A stretch of 36,949 nucleotides of DNA, taken from a virus. The notes beneath the pieces were generated by a model. The model was not told where the DNA came from, ran no database searches, and worked only from the letters and a program-made list of their open reading frames with translations. Below, one piece after another: positions 29,536-36,949 of this stretch; the first letter of the stretch is position 1; each line of letters opens with the position of its first letter. The DNA lies in IMG/VR virus record IMGVR_UViG_3300034012_000707, positions 1 to 36,949 of that record. One strand, given 5' to 3'. A program made the position numbers and the translations under genes.

Positions 29536-30564
29536 TCAGGTTCCGATCAAACGAACGCCAGCGGTTACATCACGAACAGTCGAGACCAAACGCTTTTCCG
29601 CGTAGATCGTAATTGTCCCAGGCTGCGTTTGCTCCATGCGTTGCAGCGTCATTTCTGAATAGTCAACGATCCACATAAACCGAGGCCAGTTGGCTAGGTA
29701 AATGGGAGAAGCGCCGGCAGCGGGAGCATCTAAGTAGGGATTGGCAATAACCGGCCATCCCATGATGTTTACAGCAGGACCCTCACCTTCTTCGCCAACT
29801 TCAACAAGCGCGTAAGAATTGCCGCTGTGCGTGTATTTCCTAAGCGTCTGGATCGCCGTGGGGTGCATCATCCAAGCCGTTCCCGGCATCTTCCAAAACT
29901 GCCCTGGAAGAGCGTTAGCAACGTCCACTAGAGTTTCCCACTCAATGCCGCCGCTATGCGTATAGCCGACCGTGTTAAGCGTATGGATGCCGTTAGTAAT
30001 GGCCGTACCTGAACTACCGTAAGCCGCCGTAGAACCCGCTGTTCCTGAGTACATCTTAAGACCACGCAAGCCGTTAGTTGCGCCTGTACTTGTCGTAGTC
30101 GATCCTGCCTGATCGTCATTGATCGCCATAGACGCGGCTTCGATCTGGCTGAATTCCATCGCAAGATCTTCAGCGAGCGCTGCATCTAAACCATTAATAT
30201 CATCCATTGCCGCTGCGCGGATAGGCATCTGAGCGCTAATAACGCGCATTGGAAGCTGCCAAATGCTCGTGGCAATGTTGGGAGATCCGCTGTTAGCGTT
30301 TACTGTGTAACCCCAAGGGTTTGTAGAGTTAGCCGCGTTACCGGTCTTAACAACAAACTGAATATCCGAATCCGAGGTCATCGTCTGGTTAGCGTAAACC
30401 CGGAAAGGGTTCCAATAGCGCAGACTTGCAAATACATCTTCGTTGTAGACCCGGCCACCAACGCCGGAGCCCGAGCCCGTGAGGGCTGAGGCTTCAGCGA
30501 GGTTCACCGTGGCTTTGCCCTCGTGGAGAGCCTGCTTAAGCCCTTCTAAAATTACCTGTTTCAT
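29536..30564 (-). CDS. second major-capsid paralog, lacking N-terminal scaffold-like region
   Basis: This 342-residue protein is homologous to the capsid protein encoded just upstream over nearly its full length. Shared blocks are EASALTGSG (residues 24-32; 107-115 in the other), VKTGNA, GYTVNANSG versus GYTVQNNGA, ATSIWQ, MPIRAAAMDDINGL versus FPIRTAALDDIDGL, GLRGLKMY versus GLRGLDQY, and the end TLQRMEQTQPGTITIYAEKR versus RYDQTLPGSITFYGETR. It lacks roughly 83 N-terminal residues and starts near the expected mature end. It may be a vertex or minor capsid subunit like T4 gp24, or a co-assembled variant. GGAGAG stands 3 nt before the ATG and can be hidden in a hairpin. Confidence 0.85.
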   Translation of the reverse strand: MKQVILEGLKQALHEGKATVNLAEASALTGSGSGVGGRVYNEDVFASLRYWNPFRVYANQTMTSDSDIQFVVKTGNAANSTNPWGYTVNANSGSPNIATSIWQLPMRVISAQMPIRAAAMDDINGLDAALAEDLAMEFSQIEAASMAINDDQAGSTTTSTGATNGLRGLKMYSGTAGSTAAYGSSGTAITNGIHTLNTVGYTHSGGIEWETLVDVANALPGQFWKMPGTAWMMHPTAIQTLRKYTHSGNSYALVEVGEEGEGPAVNIMGWPVIANPYLDAPAAGASPIYLANWPRFMWIVDYSEMTLQRMEQTQPGTITIYAEKRLVSTVRDVTAGVRLIGT

Positions 30565-30603
30565 AGTCTCTCCATAGAGGGAGAGGGCTTTCGCCCTCTT
30601 TAA
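30565..30603 (-). promoter_or_regulatory. inter-capsid-gene leader with alternative hairpins
   Basis: Between the capsid genes, minus strand, AGAGGGC (30599-30593), loop GAAA and GCCCTCT (30588-30582) form a perfect 7-bp tetraloop stem. CTCTCC (30585-30580) can instead pair with GGAGAG (30573-30568), the ribosome binding site of the second capsid gene, around a 6-nt loop. The stems share 30585-30582, so they exclude one another. There is no T-run, so the first is not an intrinsic terminator. This may tune the capsid ratio. Confidence 0.55.
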
Positions 30604-31953
30604 TTAAGCCGCAGTGCCGGTGGAACGGTAACGTACGCCAGCGTTTGGATCGCGCACAGAAGTTGCTGCGCGAGTCTCGCCGTAGAACGTGATCGAGCCT
30701 GGGAGCGTCTGGTCATAACGACGCAGAACCATGCTTAGACGCATAACGATGGTATGAAACTGCTGGAAGTCAGCAAAGTACATTGGGTAGTAAGACGTCG
30801 TACCTGCCGCGCCGGTTGTGGGCTGAGAAGGATTGTCAACGTACTTATTAACAACCACATCGAAGCCAAGCAGCTTACCAACGATGCCATCGTCACGGCT
30901 CAGACCGTCGATGTAGATTGGGCGCTTCTGATCATCAACCAAACCACGGATGCCCTGCAACAAGATTGGGTTAATCATGAAGCGAGCAGTCGGGGTCCAG
31001 TATTGCTGCGGCAAGCTGTAGATGAAGTTAACAACGTCTTTATAAACGATGTTATTTGCACCGACAGTGTTTGCGTTGGTGGTCAACTGGTCATAGGTTG
31101 CAAGGCTATGCAGACCGTTCGTGGTTGCGGTTCCCGAGGTTCCAAAAGCAGCCGTGGAAACTGTACCGCCCGTGTAGGTTGCATTTGCGCCCGCATACTG
31201 ATCCAAACCGCGCAGACCATCAGCGCCGCCAGTTGATACCGAGGTTCCGGTTCCCGATTGATCGTTGTTCTGGATCATCGAGGTTGCCATTGCCTGCTGG
31301 AATTCCATTAGCATGTCGTCAACAACGTTGGGCTCAAGACCATCAATATCGTCGAGCGCAGCAGTACGGATTGGGAACTGTGCGTTCAAGTCTTTGAGGA
31401 TCACCTGCCAAATCGACGTTGCTTCAGTCGTGGATGCGCCGTTATTTTGCACCGTATAACCCCACTGAGCGCCAGCGTTGCCGGTCTTTACGCGGAACTG
31501 ATAAGCCGAACCGTCAGTTGCAACGATGCGGGAAAGATCCATCATCGGATTGCCAAGACGCTTAGCGGCAAACACGGGGTCATAAGCGGTACGGCCACCA
31601 ACGTCATAACCAGAACCGGTAAGCGCAGATGCTTCACGAATGTACCCATCGAACTGATCAACCGATTCAAAGATCTTTACTTCGCGCTCAACCTGATTGC
31701 CGCCCTTCATGTACTCTTTGAGCACATCGCGGAAGCGACGGTTTGCCTCACCACGAACAGTCTTGTGGATGGGGCGAATGATAGAGGGAGCGGCAATTTT
31801 TGCCTCAAGAGCGGCAATTTTTTGCTCCGTTTCTGCTTTGACTGCCTGAACAGCTTCGGTAACTTGAGTCTTAACAGCCTCAGCGGTTTCAGCAAGTTTT
31901 GCAGCGTTAGATGCTTCGATTGCATCCAGTTTTTCAATAACTTTTTCAAGCAT
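30604..31953 (-). CDS. major capsid protein, HK97 fold
   Basis: This 449-residue protein is the main capsid subunit. Residues 1-55 are a charged coiled coil (EKVIEKLDAIEASNAAKLAE, AVKAETEQKIAALEAKI), the scaffold-like delta region removed by protease in HK97 phages. The linker to residue 106 contains RRFRDVLKEYMKGG, and the folded shell part starts near REASALTGSG (107). The order protease then capsid is normal. The C-terminal end TFYGETRAATSVRDPNAGVR matches the family. Cleavage position is inferred: somewhere between about 60 and 107. Confidence 0.93.
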   Translation of the reverse strand: MLEKVIEKLDAIEASNAAKLAETAEAVKTQVTEAVQAVKAETEQKIAALEAKIAAPSIIRPIHKTVRGEANRRFRDVLKEYMKGGNQVEREVKIFESVDQFDGYIREASALTGSGYDVGGRTAYDPVFAAKRLGNPMMDLSRIVATDGSAYQFRVKTGNAGAQWGYTVQNNGASTTEATSIWQVILKDLNAQFPIRTAALDDIDGLEPNVVDDMLMEFQQAMATSMIQNNDQSGTGTSVSTGGADGLRGLDQYAGANATYTGGTVSTAAFGTSGTATTNGLHSLATYDQLTTNANTVGANNIVYKDVVNFIYSLPQQYWTPTARFMINPILLQGIRGLVDDQKRPIYIDGLSRDDGIVGKLLGFDVVVNKYVDNPSQPTTGAAGTTSYYPMYFADFQQFHTIVMRLSMVLRRYDQTLPGSITFYGETRAATSVRDPNAGVRYRSTGTAA

Positions 31954-31963
31954 GATAGTTCCT

Positions 31964-32728
31964 TTATCGGGTTGCGATTGCCTTCAGCAGCTCGCGGTAT
32001 TGGAGCGCTTCCAGCAGTTTCACCGCTGCGTCCGACTCACTCGGATTAGCGGGTTGAGAAGTTGTCACGGCAGCATCACGCTGCTCTATGATCGACTTCA
32101 ACAAGCCGGATGCAGCGGCTGCATCCTTTCGAGAAAGCCCAGCATCACGCAGAGCTTTTTCAATCGTCCTGGGGTTTGGTTTATCCCCCATCCAGTATTC
32201 AAGTCTTGAGATCTCAGCTTTAGGATTGTTAGGGTTCATCACAATCGAAACCTCAGCCAATCCGCCTTTCATGATCTGAAAGAAGCTGTCAGGGTCGTCT
32301 GTAGGTTCGCCGTTCTCATCGACCATTTGGTATTCGTCAGCGTACGCGCCGACAGAGACACCACCGACCATGCGCGGCGATTCCTTCATGATCGTGTACA
32401 GATCTGATCCTGCCGTAGTATTCAGGAAAAGTTTCCCGGTTCCGGTCATGCCTTCGTCCGTAATATCAAACTTTGACCACTCGCCCACGGGCATCATGTC
32501 GCTTGAATGCTGGAAGTACATCGGCAACGGTCTGCCGGCTTCCATCCAGCCTTCGTGCCACATCTCGAACGCCGCTGGCGTGTAGAAAAATCTGCGCCCG
32601 TCTGCGCCTTCTCTTGCGCCCCAAGTTGTCAGGGTTGCCTCGATCTCGCCGGTAGGTTCGCCGGTTGCCTCATCAGCCATACGGCCAAGCTCAACCTTTG
32701 CCTCGGTGAAGAATTGAACATGTTTCAT
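31964..32728 (-). CDS. prohead protease (HK97 family)
   Basis: This 254-residue serine protease removes the capsid delta region and then itself. The catalytic residues are visible: H74 in PMYFQHSSDMMP, S125 in VGGVSVGAYA, and E159 in GGLAEVSIVMNPNNP, matching the S78 His-Ser-Glu arrangement. The C-terminal 70 residues (LSRKDAAAASGLLKSI and a charged helix) are the usual extension which binds the scaffold. It lies 10 nt upstream of the capsid gene. Confidence 0.93.
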   Translation of the reverse strand: MKHVQFFTEAKVELGRMADEATGEPTGEIEATLTTWGAREGADGRRFFYTPAAFEMWHEGWMEAGRPLPMYFQHSSDMMPVGEWSKFDITDEGMTGTGKLFLNTTAGSDLYTIMKESPRMVGGVSVGAYADEYQMVDENGEPTDDPDSFFQIMKGGLAEVSIVMNPNNPKAEISRLEYWMGDKPNPRTIEKALRDAGLSRKDAAAASGLLKSIIEQRDAAVTTSQPANPSESDAAVKLLEALQYRELLKAIATR

Positions 32729-32735
32729 AGTTGCC

Positions 32736-33239
32736 TCACATAAACCTAAATGGTGAACCGACCGAGCTTCTTTCCAGTATCCGCTGCGCTGAATGGAGCA
32801 TTACATCGTCTACATTTGCTGGCATCAAATTCATTTCCTGTATGACTGCTGGCGGCGATTGATACCACTGCATAATTTTCTCAACCGTCCCTTTAGACCT
32901 CTCACGCGCTCTTTCTAAGCAAACCTCTAAACCCGGATCAATTAAAACAAACTCAACGCGTCGGTTTCTGTAAAGCGCAATGTTTTCTTGTTTAGGGCTT
33001 GTGTCGATAATATAAGCATCCGATTTTAAGCCCTGAAATATTCTTCGTATCGCAGCCTCTCTTACAGCAAAAGCCACTTCTCTTATGTCGCCGGTTGATC
33101 TATGGCTAACCATCGAACCAAGCGCTTTAGCTAACGAATCAAAATCGACAACTACATCATCCGGTCCACGCACTTTCTTTATGTAAGTGCTTTTGCCTGA
33201 GCAGGGAGCGCCAATAACTACTTTAACTTTTCCGCTCAT
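32736..33239 (-). CDS. P-loop NTPase/kinase-like protein in head module
   Basis: This 167-residue protein has a clear Walker A motif GAPCSGKST (residues 10-18), then VVVDFDSLAKALG, a helix with REVAFAVREAAIRRIFQGLK, DAYIIDTSPKQEN (Walker B-like) and FVLIDPGLEVCLERARERSK. This resembles AAA/zeta-toxin or nucleotide-kinase-type P-loop proteins that phosphorylate small molecules or RNA ends. Such genes are seen between portal and protease in some environmental phages; the substrate is unknown. It overlaps the small gene from the portal end by 17 nt. Confidence 0.8.
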   Translation of the reverse strand: MSGKVKVVIGAPCSGKSTYIKKVRGPDDVVVDFDSLAKALGSMVSHRSTGDIREVAFAVREAAIRRIFQGLKSDAYIIDTSPKQENIALYRNRRVEFVLIDPGLEVCLERARERSKGTVEKIMQWYQSPPAVIQEMNLMPANVDDVMLHSAQRILERSSVGSPFRFM

Positions 33240-33339
33240 TTACCCGCTCTTTTTCCTGTCGTTTACCATCAACCTGTTTCGGCGGCGGTTTACGCTTTGC
33301 CGCCTCATTTTTAAGACGCTGAAGAACATCCTTAAGCAT
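33223..33339 (-). CDS. 38-residue basic small protein
   Basis: A short frame between portal and P-loop genes encodes 38 residues, starting MLKDVLQRLKNEAAKRKPPP and ending KERVNERKS. It is strongly basic and helical then proline-rich. Its ATG overlaps the portal stop (ATGCTTAA), and it ends inside the next gene, so it fills the gap between neighbours. The ribosome binding site is weak (GAGCTGG). It may be a real coupled gene, otherwise a chance frame. Confidence 0.5.
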   Translation of the reverse strand: MLKDVLQRLKNEAAKRKPPPKQVDGKRQEKERVNERKS

Positions 33340-34729
33340 TACCAGCTCGCCCGGTTTTACCTATGACCTTAAGATTTCCGCCACCGCCAGTATCCTGCGG
33401 CGAAGAGCCGGGAATAGGCTTATCAACACCACCGGCAGCAAGCAGAGAATCACCATCGTCCACGCTATCAAGCCCAAGATAATCTCTAGCTTCGTTGGGC
33501 GTGAGAATGCCATTCTTGACTCCGGCCACAACATAGTTCATCTGATCCAGTGGAGCGCCCTTTAGGAAATCCTGCGTCTGAAACTGCACATACAGATTGG
33601 GATAACCACCAAGAAGGCTTGTCTTTAGCTTTTGCTCGATGTTTGTGATGAACGGCATCATCGTTGACTTGTAGAACTCGTCGAGCATCGTCTGCGTGTT
33701 GTTGTACTTAGATTCACCCACGCCGATCATTGCCGGCGGAACACCAAATAAGCCAGCAATCCGCGCCATCGTTTGTTTCTTCAACTCTCGCGCGTCCACG
33801 TCTTGCAGCGTTAAAGGCTTAATACTTTCATACATCATACCTTGGTCTAATAGCATCGACTGCCCAGGCTTGCTTAAGTCCGAGGGCTGGCTGTTAAGCA
33901 TGTTCGTCCATGCTTCTTTCAGCCGCGCCGCGATCTCTTTGAACTTGGAATCGGGTATGACTTGCTCAGTACGGAACAAGCCAGAAGGCTTTGCGCCGTT
34001 GAGCATGATGAAGTTTGAGTAAAGATCAATATCCTGATCAAGCGAAATGAGCTCGACAGCTTGCAAGCGGTTAAATGAAGAAGAACCCTGCCAAGGCTCG
34101 CTCTTAACGTGCATAACCTGGAAGTATTGCAAGGGTTCGTCTTTGTTAAACCCGTAGGAAGAGCTTGTAAGCGTGTAGAAAGGGTATCTCGTCTCGGAGA
34201 TACGCGGAACAATTAGCGTCGAGTCGAGAACGTAGACTTCAAGCGGAACCTGTTGGGGATCGGACTCGTTCTTTCTCCAAAGTAATACGAAAGTTTCACC
34301 GGCCAGTTCATGCCACATCGTGAACTGATACCAGAACTCGTATTGAGACTGAAAGTTGTTAGGCTGAGCAAGAAGATTAAGAATCGACTTTGCGCGGTTT
34401 TTTTCGCGCTCAGGAACCCCAGGCTCAGTCTGCGTATCAACCAAAGTACCGTCAGCTTGCCGCGACATGATCTTTACAGGCAATTGTGCGAGCGCTCTAG
34501 CCTTAGTTCCCACGCAAGCCATGACTGTTGAGTTTCTGGCAAGCGTTGTAATGTCAAGCGAACGTCCAGCTTCGTTGACAGCAGAGGTTGTTACATAGAG
34601 AAGCTGGTTAGATCCGTAGCCTTGCCCCTTACCTCGGAGCATGACGTTGTTACCCAAAACGGTGTTGCCGAACAACGAATTCGACTCATTTTGGGTTGTT
34701 TTCTTGCGGAATCTGTCGAATATGCCCAT
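33332..34729 (-). CDS. portal protein (HK97 type)
   Basis: This 465-residue protein is the 12-fold portal through which DNA enters. It begins MGIFDRFRKK and shows the family blocks LARNSTVMACVGTKARALAQ, LPVKIM, QYEFWYQFTMWHELAGETFV, and the stem region with RELKKQTMARIAGLFGVPPA, MIGVGESKYNNTQTMLDEFY, and NGILTPNEARDYLGLD near the end. Length is typical of Phage_portal (HK97). The C-terminal 40 residues are Gly/Ser-rich. It lies 8 nt downstream of terL, as usual. Confidence 0.95.
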   Translation of the reverse strand: MGIFDRFRKKTTQNESNSLFGNTVLGNNVMLRGKGQGYGSNQLLYVTTSAVNEAGRSLDITTLARNSTVMACVGTKARALAQLPVKIMSRQADGTLVDTQTEPGVPEREKNRAKSILNLLAQPNNFQSQYEFWYQFTMWHELAGETFVLLWRKNESDPQQVPLEVYVLDSTLIVPRISETRYPFYTLTSSSYGFNKDEPLQYFQVMHVKSEPWQGSSSFNRLQAVELISLDQDIDLYSNFIMLNGAKPSGLFRTEQVIPDSKFKEIAARLKEAWTNMLNSQPSDLSKPGQSMLLDQGMMYESIKPLTLQDVDARELKKQTMARIAGLFGVPPAMIGVGESKYNNTQTMLDEFYKSTMMPFITNIEQKLKTSLLGGYPNLYVQFQTQDFLKGAPLDQMNYVVAGVKNGILTPNEARDYLGLDSVDDGDSLLAAGGVDKPIPGSSPQDTGGGGNLKVIGKTGRAGNA

Positions 34730-34737
34730 TTTTAGCC

Positions 34738-36396
34738 CTAAAAGACTCTAAATCCGTATGATTCAGACGGCATCGGATTGTCTAAGCTACAGTGCATGGC
34801 GATTATGAGGGCAACGATCCCGTCGACCTTCGCGTGGCGGTCAACTCCGGCCTTCTTGACCTTGATGTTGCCCTGCACATCTACAAACACTTCGCAGTTT
34901 CCCAATTGGTGGCCTAAAAACGGGTTGCCATCGTGTTTGATTTTATGGCCTAGAATAAGCCGCTCTACATGCTTGGAAGGGTTAGAAAGTACCGCCATCC
35001 CTTGCCCAACTTTTTTAACCGGCATTCCAGCTTCGTATAGTCGCGCAACCAGCGCAGCCGCATTATATGCGTCGTAGCCAACCTCACGAACGTCGTATTT
35101 CTGGCTTTGTCCGAGAATATACTCCGAAATCTCGCGGTCGTCCATAACATTGCCTTCGGTTAGATGCAAAATCCCCGAATTGATAGCCTGTCGAAAAATA
35201 TCCTGGTAATGCGCTGGTAAAAGGTCGAAACCATCTTCGGGTAAAAAGAACTTCCACTCGGCCTCGTAATCATCTTCGCTAAATCGTTTTAGCGTACAAA
35301 CGGCGTTTAGATCTCGCGTTGCTGCCAAGTCAAAACCAATAAATACCGCCTCGGGCTCACGGTCTGTAAGACCAACAGCTTCATCCCAATGTGAACGATC
35401 TACCCACGCAGTTTCGGCGGAAACGTAGACGTTAAGTGTTTTGCAAAGAAACTCATTGAGCGCTGCCGGCTTTATCTTGGCTTCCTCGCATCGAGCGGCA
35501 ATCGCATCGTGTGAAACCGAGATATTGTGCATGGGATTGGCTTTATGCCAGACCGTCGGGTCTCGCCAATCATCGCCAGCATCCAACGAATAAAGAAGCC
35601 CAAACCATCGCGGGTTATCCGGCACATCCTGATGAAGAATATGCTCCATCACCTGGAGATCTTCAAAGAACTTTGTGTCGCGGGTAAATGAAGCAGTCGT
35701 TATATATAGCCGCAACGGATTCGCTCGGGCTACCATCCCAGAGTGCAAGACCTCAATCGTATTCCTGTCGACGATCTGCGAAGCCTCGTCGATGATCGCG
35801 CACGAAGGGTTGAGCCCGTCACCCGTACGCTTAGTGTCCCTGCTGAGCGCTTTGAACACCGATTGAGAGTCTCCGTTCTTTACTATCGTAAATTTACCCA
35901 ACACGAAAAGACTAGAAACCTCTCGGGGCATAGTTTCAACGAAACCCTTAGCGGTAGTGAAAACAATGCTTGCCTGATCTCGATTAGTAGCGACTGTATA
36001 GACCTCTGCGCCGGCATCGCCAAAGGCGAGCTCGTAAAGAGCAATGAGAGCGGTAAGCGTTGACTTTCCTGCCTTGCGCGGGATGTAAACGATTACGTCT
36101 TGCACCATGCGCTTAGACCGATCCCGCTTAAGACGGAACCCGTAGATCGCGCAGATGATGAGTATCTGGAAAGGCTCAAGGCTTACAGGCTGATTAGCCC
36201 ATTGACCTTTTACATGTCGGCAAAGGCTTGTGAATTGTAGGAAGTGATTTACCGGCCCAGGGTCGAATACCCATTCCCACTCTTTGTTTTCAAGATGATT
36301 TAGAAACCGCTGGCAAGCCAACCGAACGTTTCGGCAAGCATTGATCTCGCCTTTCGCTACCGCCGCTGCGTAAGTAATGCCATCTTCTAATCTCAT
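34738..36396 (-). CDS. terL: terminase large subunit
   Basis: This 552-residue protein is the packaging motor. The ATPase part has Walker A RKAGKS (107-112) and Walker B AIIDEA (200-205), followed by YITTAS, the coupling motif. The nuclease part contains FIGFDLAATRDLNA (D356, D362), EVGYDAYNAAALV (D near 446) and HAKVDGIVALIIAMHC near the end, typical RNase-H-like metal ligands. This is of the Terminase_1 (HK97-like) type. It begins in the terS stop by ATGA overlap. It cuts the concatemer at cos or headful ends. Confidence 0.95.
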   Translation of the reverse strand: MRLEDGITYAAAVAKGEINACRNVRLACQRFLNHLENKEWEWVFDPGPVNHFLQFTSLCRHVKGQWANQPVSLEPFQILIICAIYGFRLKRDRSKRMVQDVIVYIPRKAGKSTLTALIALYELAFGDAGAEVYTVATNRDQASIVFTTAKGFVETMPREVSSLFVLGKFTIVKNGDSQSVFKALSRDTKRTGDGLNPSCAIIDEASQIVDRNTIEVLHSGMVARANPLRLYITTASFTRDTKFFEDLQVMEHILHQDVPDNPRWFGLLYSLDAGDDWRDPTVWHKANPMHNISVSHDAIAARCEEAKIKPAALNEFLCKTLNVYVSAETAWVDRSHWDEAVGLTDREPEAVFIGFDLAATRDLNAVCTLKRFSEDDYEAEWKFFLPEDGFDLLPAHYQDIFRQAINSGILHLTEGNVMDDREISEYILGQSQKYDVREVGYDAYNAAALVARLYEAGMPVKKVGQGMAVLSNPSKHVERLILGHKIKHDGNPFLGHQLGNCEVFVDVQGNIKVKKAGVDRHAKVDGIVALIIAMHCSLDNPMPSESYGFRVF

Positions 36397-36863
36397 GTTC
36401 CGAACTTAGGCCCGCTTAGAAAGTCGTTTATCTTTTTATCTTCTGTCTTGTTGGTTGCCAGTCTAGATTTAGGCGTTAAGCCTAATTCGTTCATCAGCTT
36501 GATCGCGTGAATAACCGCATTATTAGCGATTGCAATATGTGGGTTTGGTGCAGCGGTTTTACCGCCGTTCGTGTAAACCACTAACTCCCCAGTTAGCATT
36601 TCTTGTCGAGCGTTAACGTAGATCTGGAGTTGGTCTGCAAGCATGATGAGCGTATGCCGATCTTGAGCGCTGCCAATGCCGTAAACCTGATACAAATATT
36701 CGGCAGTCTCTTCGACAAACTTAGCCGCATTGAAAGCGCTTGGGTTTTGCGCCCACTCCGCAAATGGAATCCTTTGCTTGATTTGCTCAGGCAACTTGGT
36801 TCCCATTTTTGTCCCTTTGGTTCCGTGTATCGCGTGAACCTCAACCGGAATTCGAGCAGTCAT
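36393..36863 (-). CDS. terS: terminase small subunit (P27-like)
   Basis: This 156-residue protein lies directly upstream of terL and resembles small subunits of the P27 family: a basic start (VHAIHGTKGTKMGTKLPEQI), helices around AAKFVEETAEYLYQVYGIGS, a middle IMLADQLQIYVNARQEMLTG and GGKTAAPNPHIAIANNAVIH, where the APNP-x-I-x-I-x-N motif is typical. It binds the packaging site and starts packaging. AAGGA lies 6 nt before the ATG. It is the first gene of the head run. Confidence 0.88.
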   Translation of the reverse strand: MTARIPVEVHAIHGTKGTKMGTKLPEQIKQRIPFAEWAQNPSAFNAAKFVEETAEYLYQVYGIGSAQDRHTLIMLADQLQIYVNARQEMLTGELVVYTNGGKTAAPNPHIAIANNAVIHAIKLMNELGLTPKSRLATNKTEDKKINDFLSGPKFGT

Positions 36864-36949
36864 GACATGTCCTTTTTTGCGTCTTGCGTTCAGGGAATTC
36901 CCTATTTTGGACGAACCCCCCTATAAAAGTTACCTTGCAGAAAGTTAGG
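36864..36949. promoter_or_regulatory. right end: candidate packaging site and terS leader
   Basis: The 86 nt after the terS start hold two 7-nt direct repeats, TTGCGTC and TTGCGTT (36877-36890), a perfect 12-bp palindrome AGGGAATTCCCT (36892-36903) and a C6 run (36917-36922 region). Together with 1-27 this is the only non-coding segment between HNH and terS. Short repeats plus a palindrome fit small-subunit binding or a cos site; the cut position cannot be read from sequence. Confidence 0.4.

Noticed and set aside
30582-30599. Inter-capsid hairpin as an intrinsic terminator
   Set aside because: On the transcribed strand it is followed by CCCTCTATGG, not a T-run, so I describe it as a possible translational switch instead.
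31447-32049. Plus-strand open frame of 200 codons
   Set aside because: It lies antisense to the capsid and protease genes, with no known motifs and no ribosome binding site; the minus-strand genes explain the sequence.
1-36949. Integrase, excisionase or CI-like repressor
   Set aside because: None of the coding frames shows tyrosine or serine recombinase motifs or a CI-like repressor; temperate lifestyle is not supported.
1-36949. Direct terminal repeats
   Set aside because: The first bases do not recur at the right end, so no terminal redundancy is visible in this window.

Overview
The window is a compact tailed-phage genome (Caudoviricetes), probably a complete or nearly complete siphovirus. 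It carries an HK97-type head module (terminase small and large subunits, HK97-like portal, prohead protease, HK97-fold capsid), a long-tail module (tail tube, G/GT-type chaperones, tape measure, J-like tip), a lysis cassette and a lambda-like replication/recombination region. I see no integrase, excisionase, CI-like repressor, rRNA or convincing tRNA, so a virulent lifestyle is likely but not proven. The collagen-like (GPTG)n and glycine-rich tail proteins, the 2OG-Fe(II) oxygenase, the GNAT protein and several small tail proteins resemble those of environmental, mainly aquatic, phages. Small families such as the one ending in LYTAPP..WVGLT weakly suggest a freshwater betaproteobacterial host. 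The host is inference only.

Layout. Nearly everything is on the minus strand. From right to left it runs terminase small subunit (36863), large subunit, portal, P-loop protein, protease, two tandem major-capsid paralogs, connector/neck genes, tail tube, tail chaperones with a canonical -1 frameshift site, tape measure, tail tip, decoration/fibre genes, small accessory genes, then a holin and T4-type lysozyme ending at 10225. A plus-strand island (7653-10247) holds a small membrane peptide, an ERF annealing protein, an HNH-like protein, SSB and a YqaJ/lambda-exo nuclease: a complete single-strand-annealing recombination set. A second minus-strand run starts at 7565 with a nuclease-like protein, an HNH protein and O-like and P-like replication proteins. 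It continues through MazG and many small genes to an HNH endonuclease at 28-435. If the ends are joined, that HNH gene lies directly upstream of terS, the usual HNH-terS-terL order. The window ends therefore fall where a packaging (cos) site is expected.

Transcription. Early genes probably diverge from 7566-7652. A strong intrinsic terminator on the minus strand (1428-1451) lies between the early accessory genes and the gene at 741-1418, and is a candidate early/late boundary. The lysis genes and the plus-strand island converge and overlap by 23 nt at 10225-10247 with no terminator visible. Most neighbouring genes overlap by ATGA or TAATG. No stretch above 300 nt lacks a gene. The largest gaps are 7136-7250, 7566-7652 and the two window ends.

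Most notable are the paralogous major capsid proteins, one without the N-terminal scaffold-like region, separated by a 39-nt leader that can form two mutually exclusive hairpins, one covering the second gene's ribosome binding site. Others are a methyltransferase-glycosyltransferase-TPR fusion in the tail module, a G/GT frameshift readable to the codon, a ferritin/Dps-like fusion protein, a lysozyme with Cys at the usual Asp position, and a tandem family of three small paralogs.
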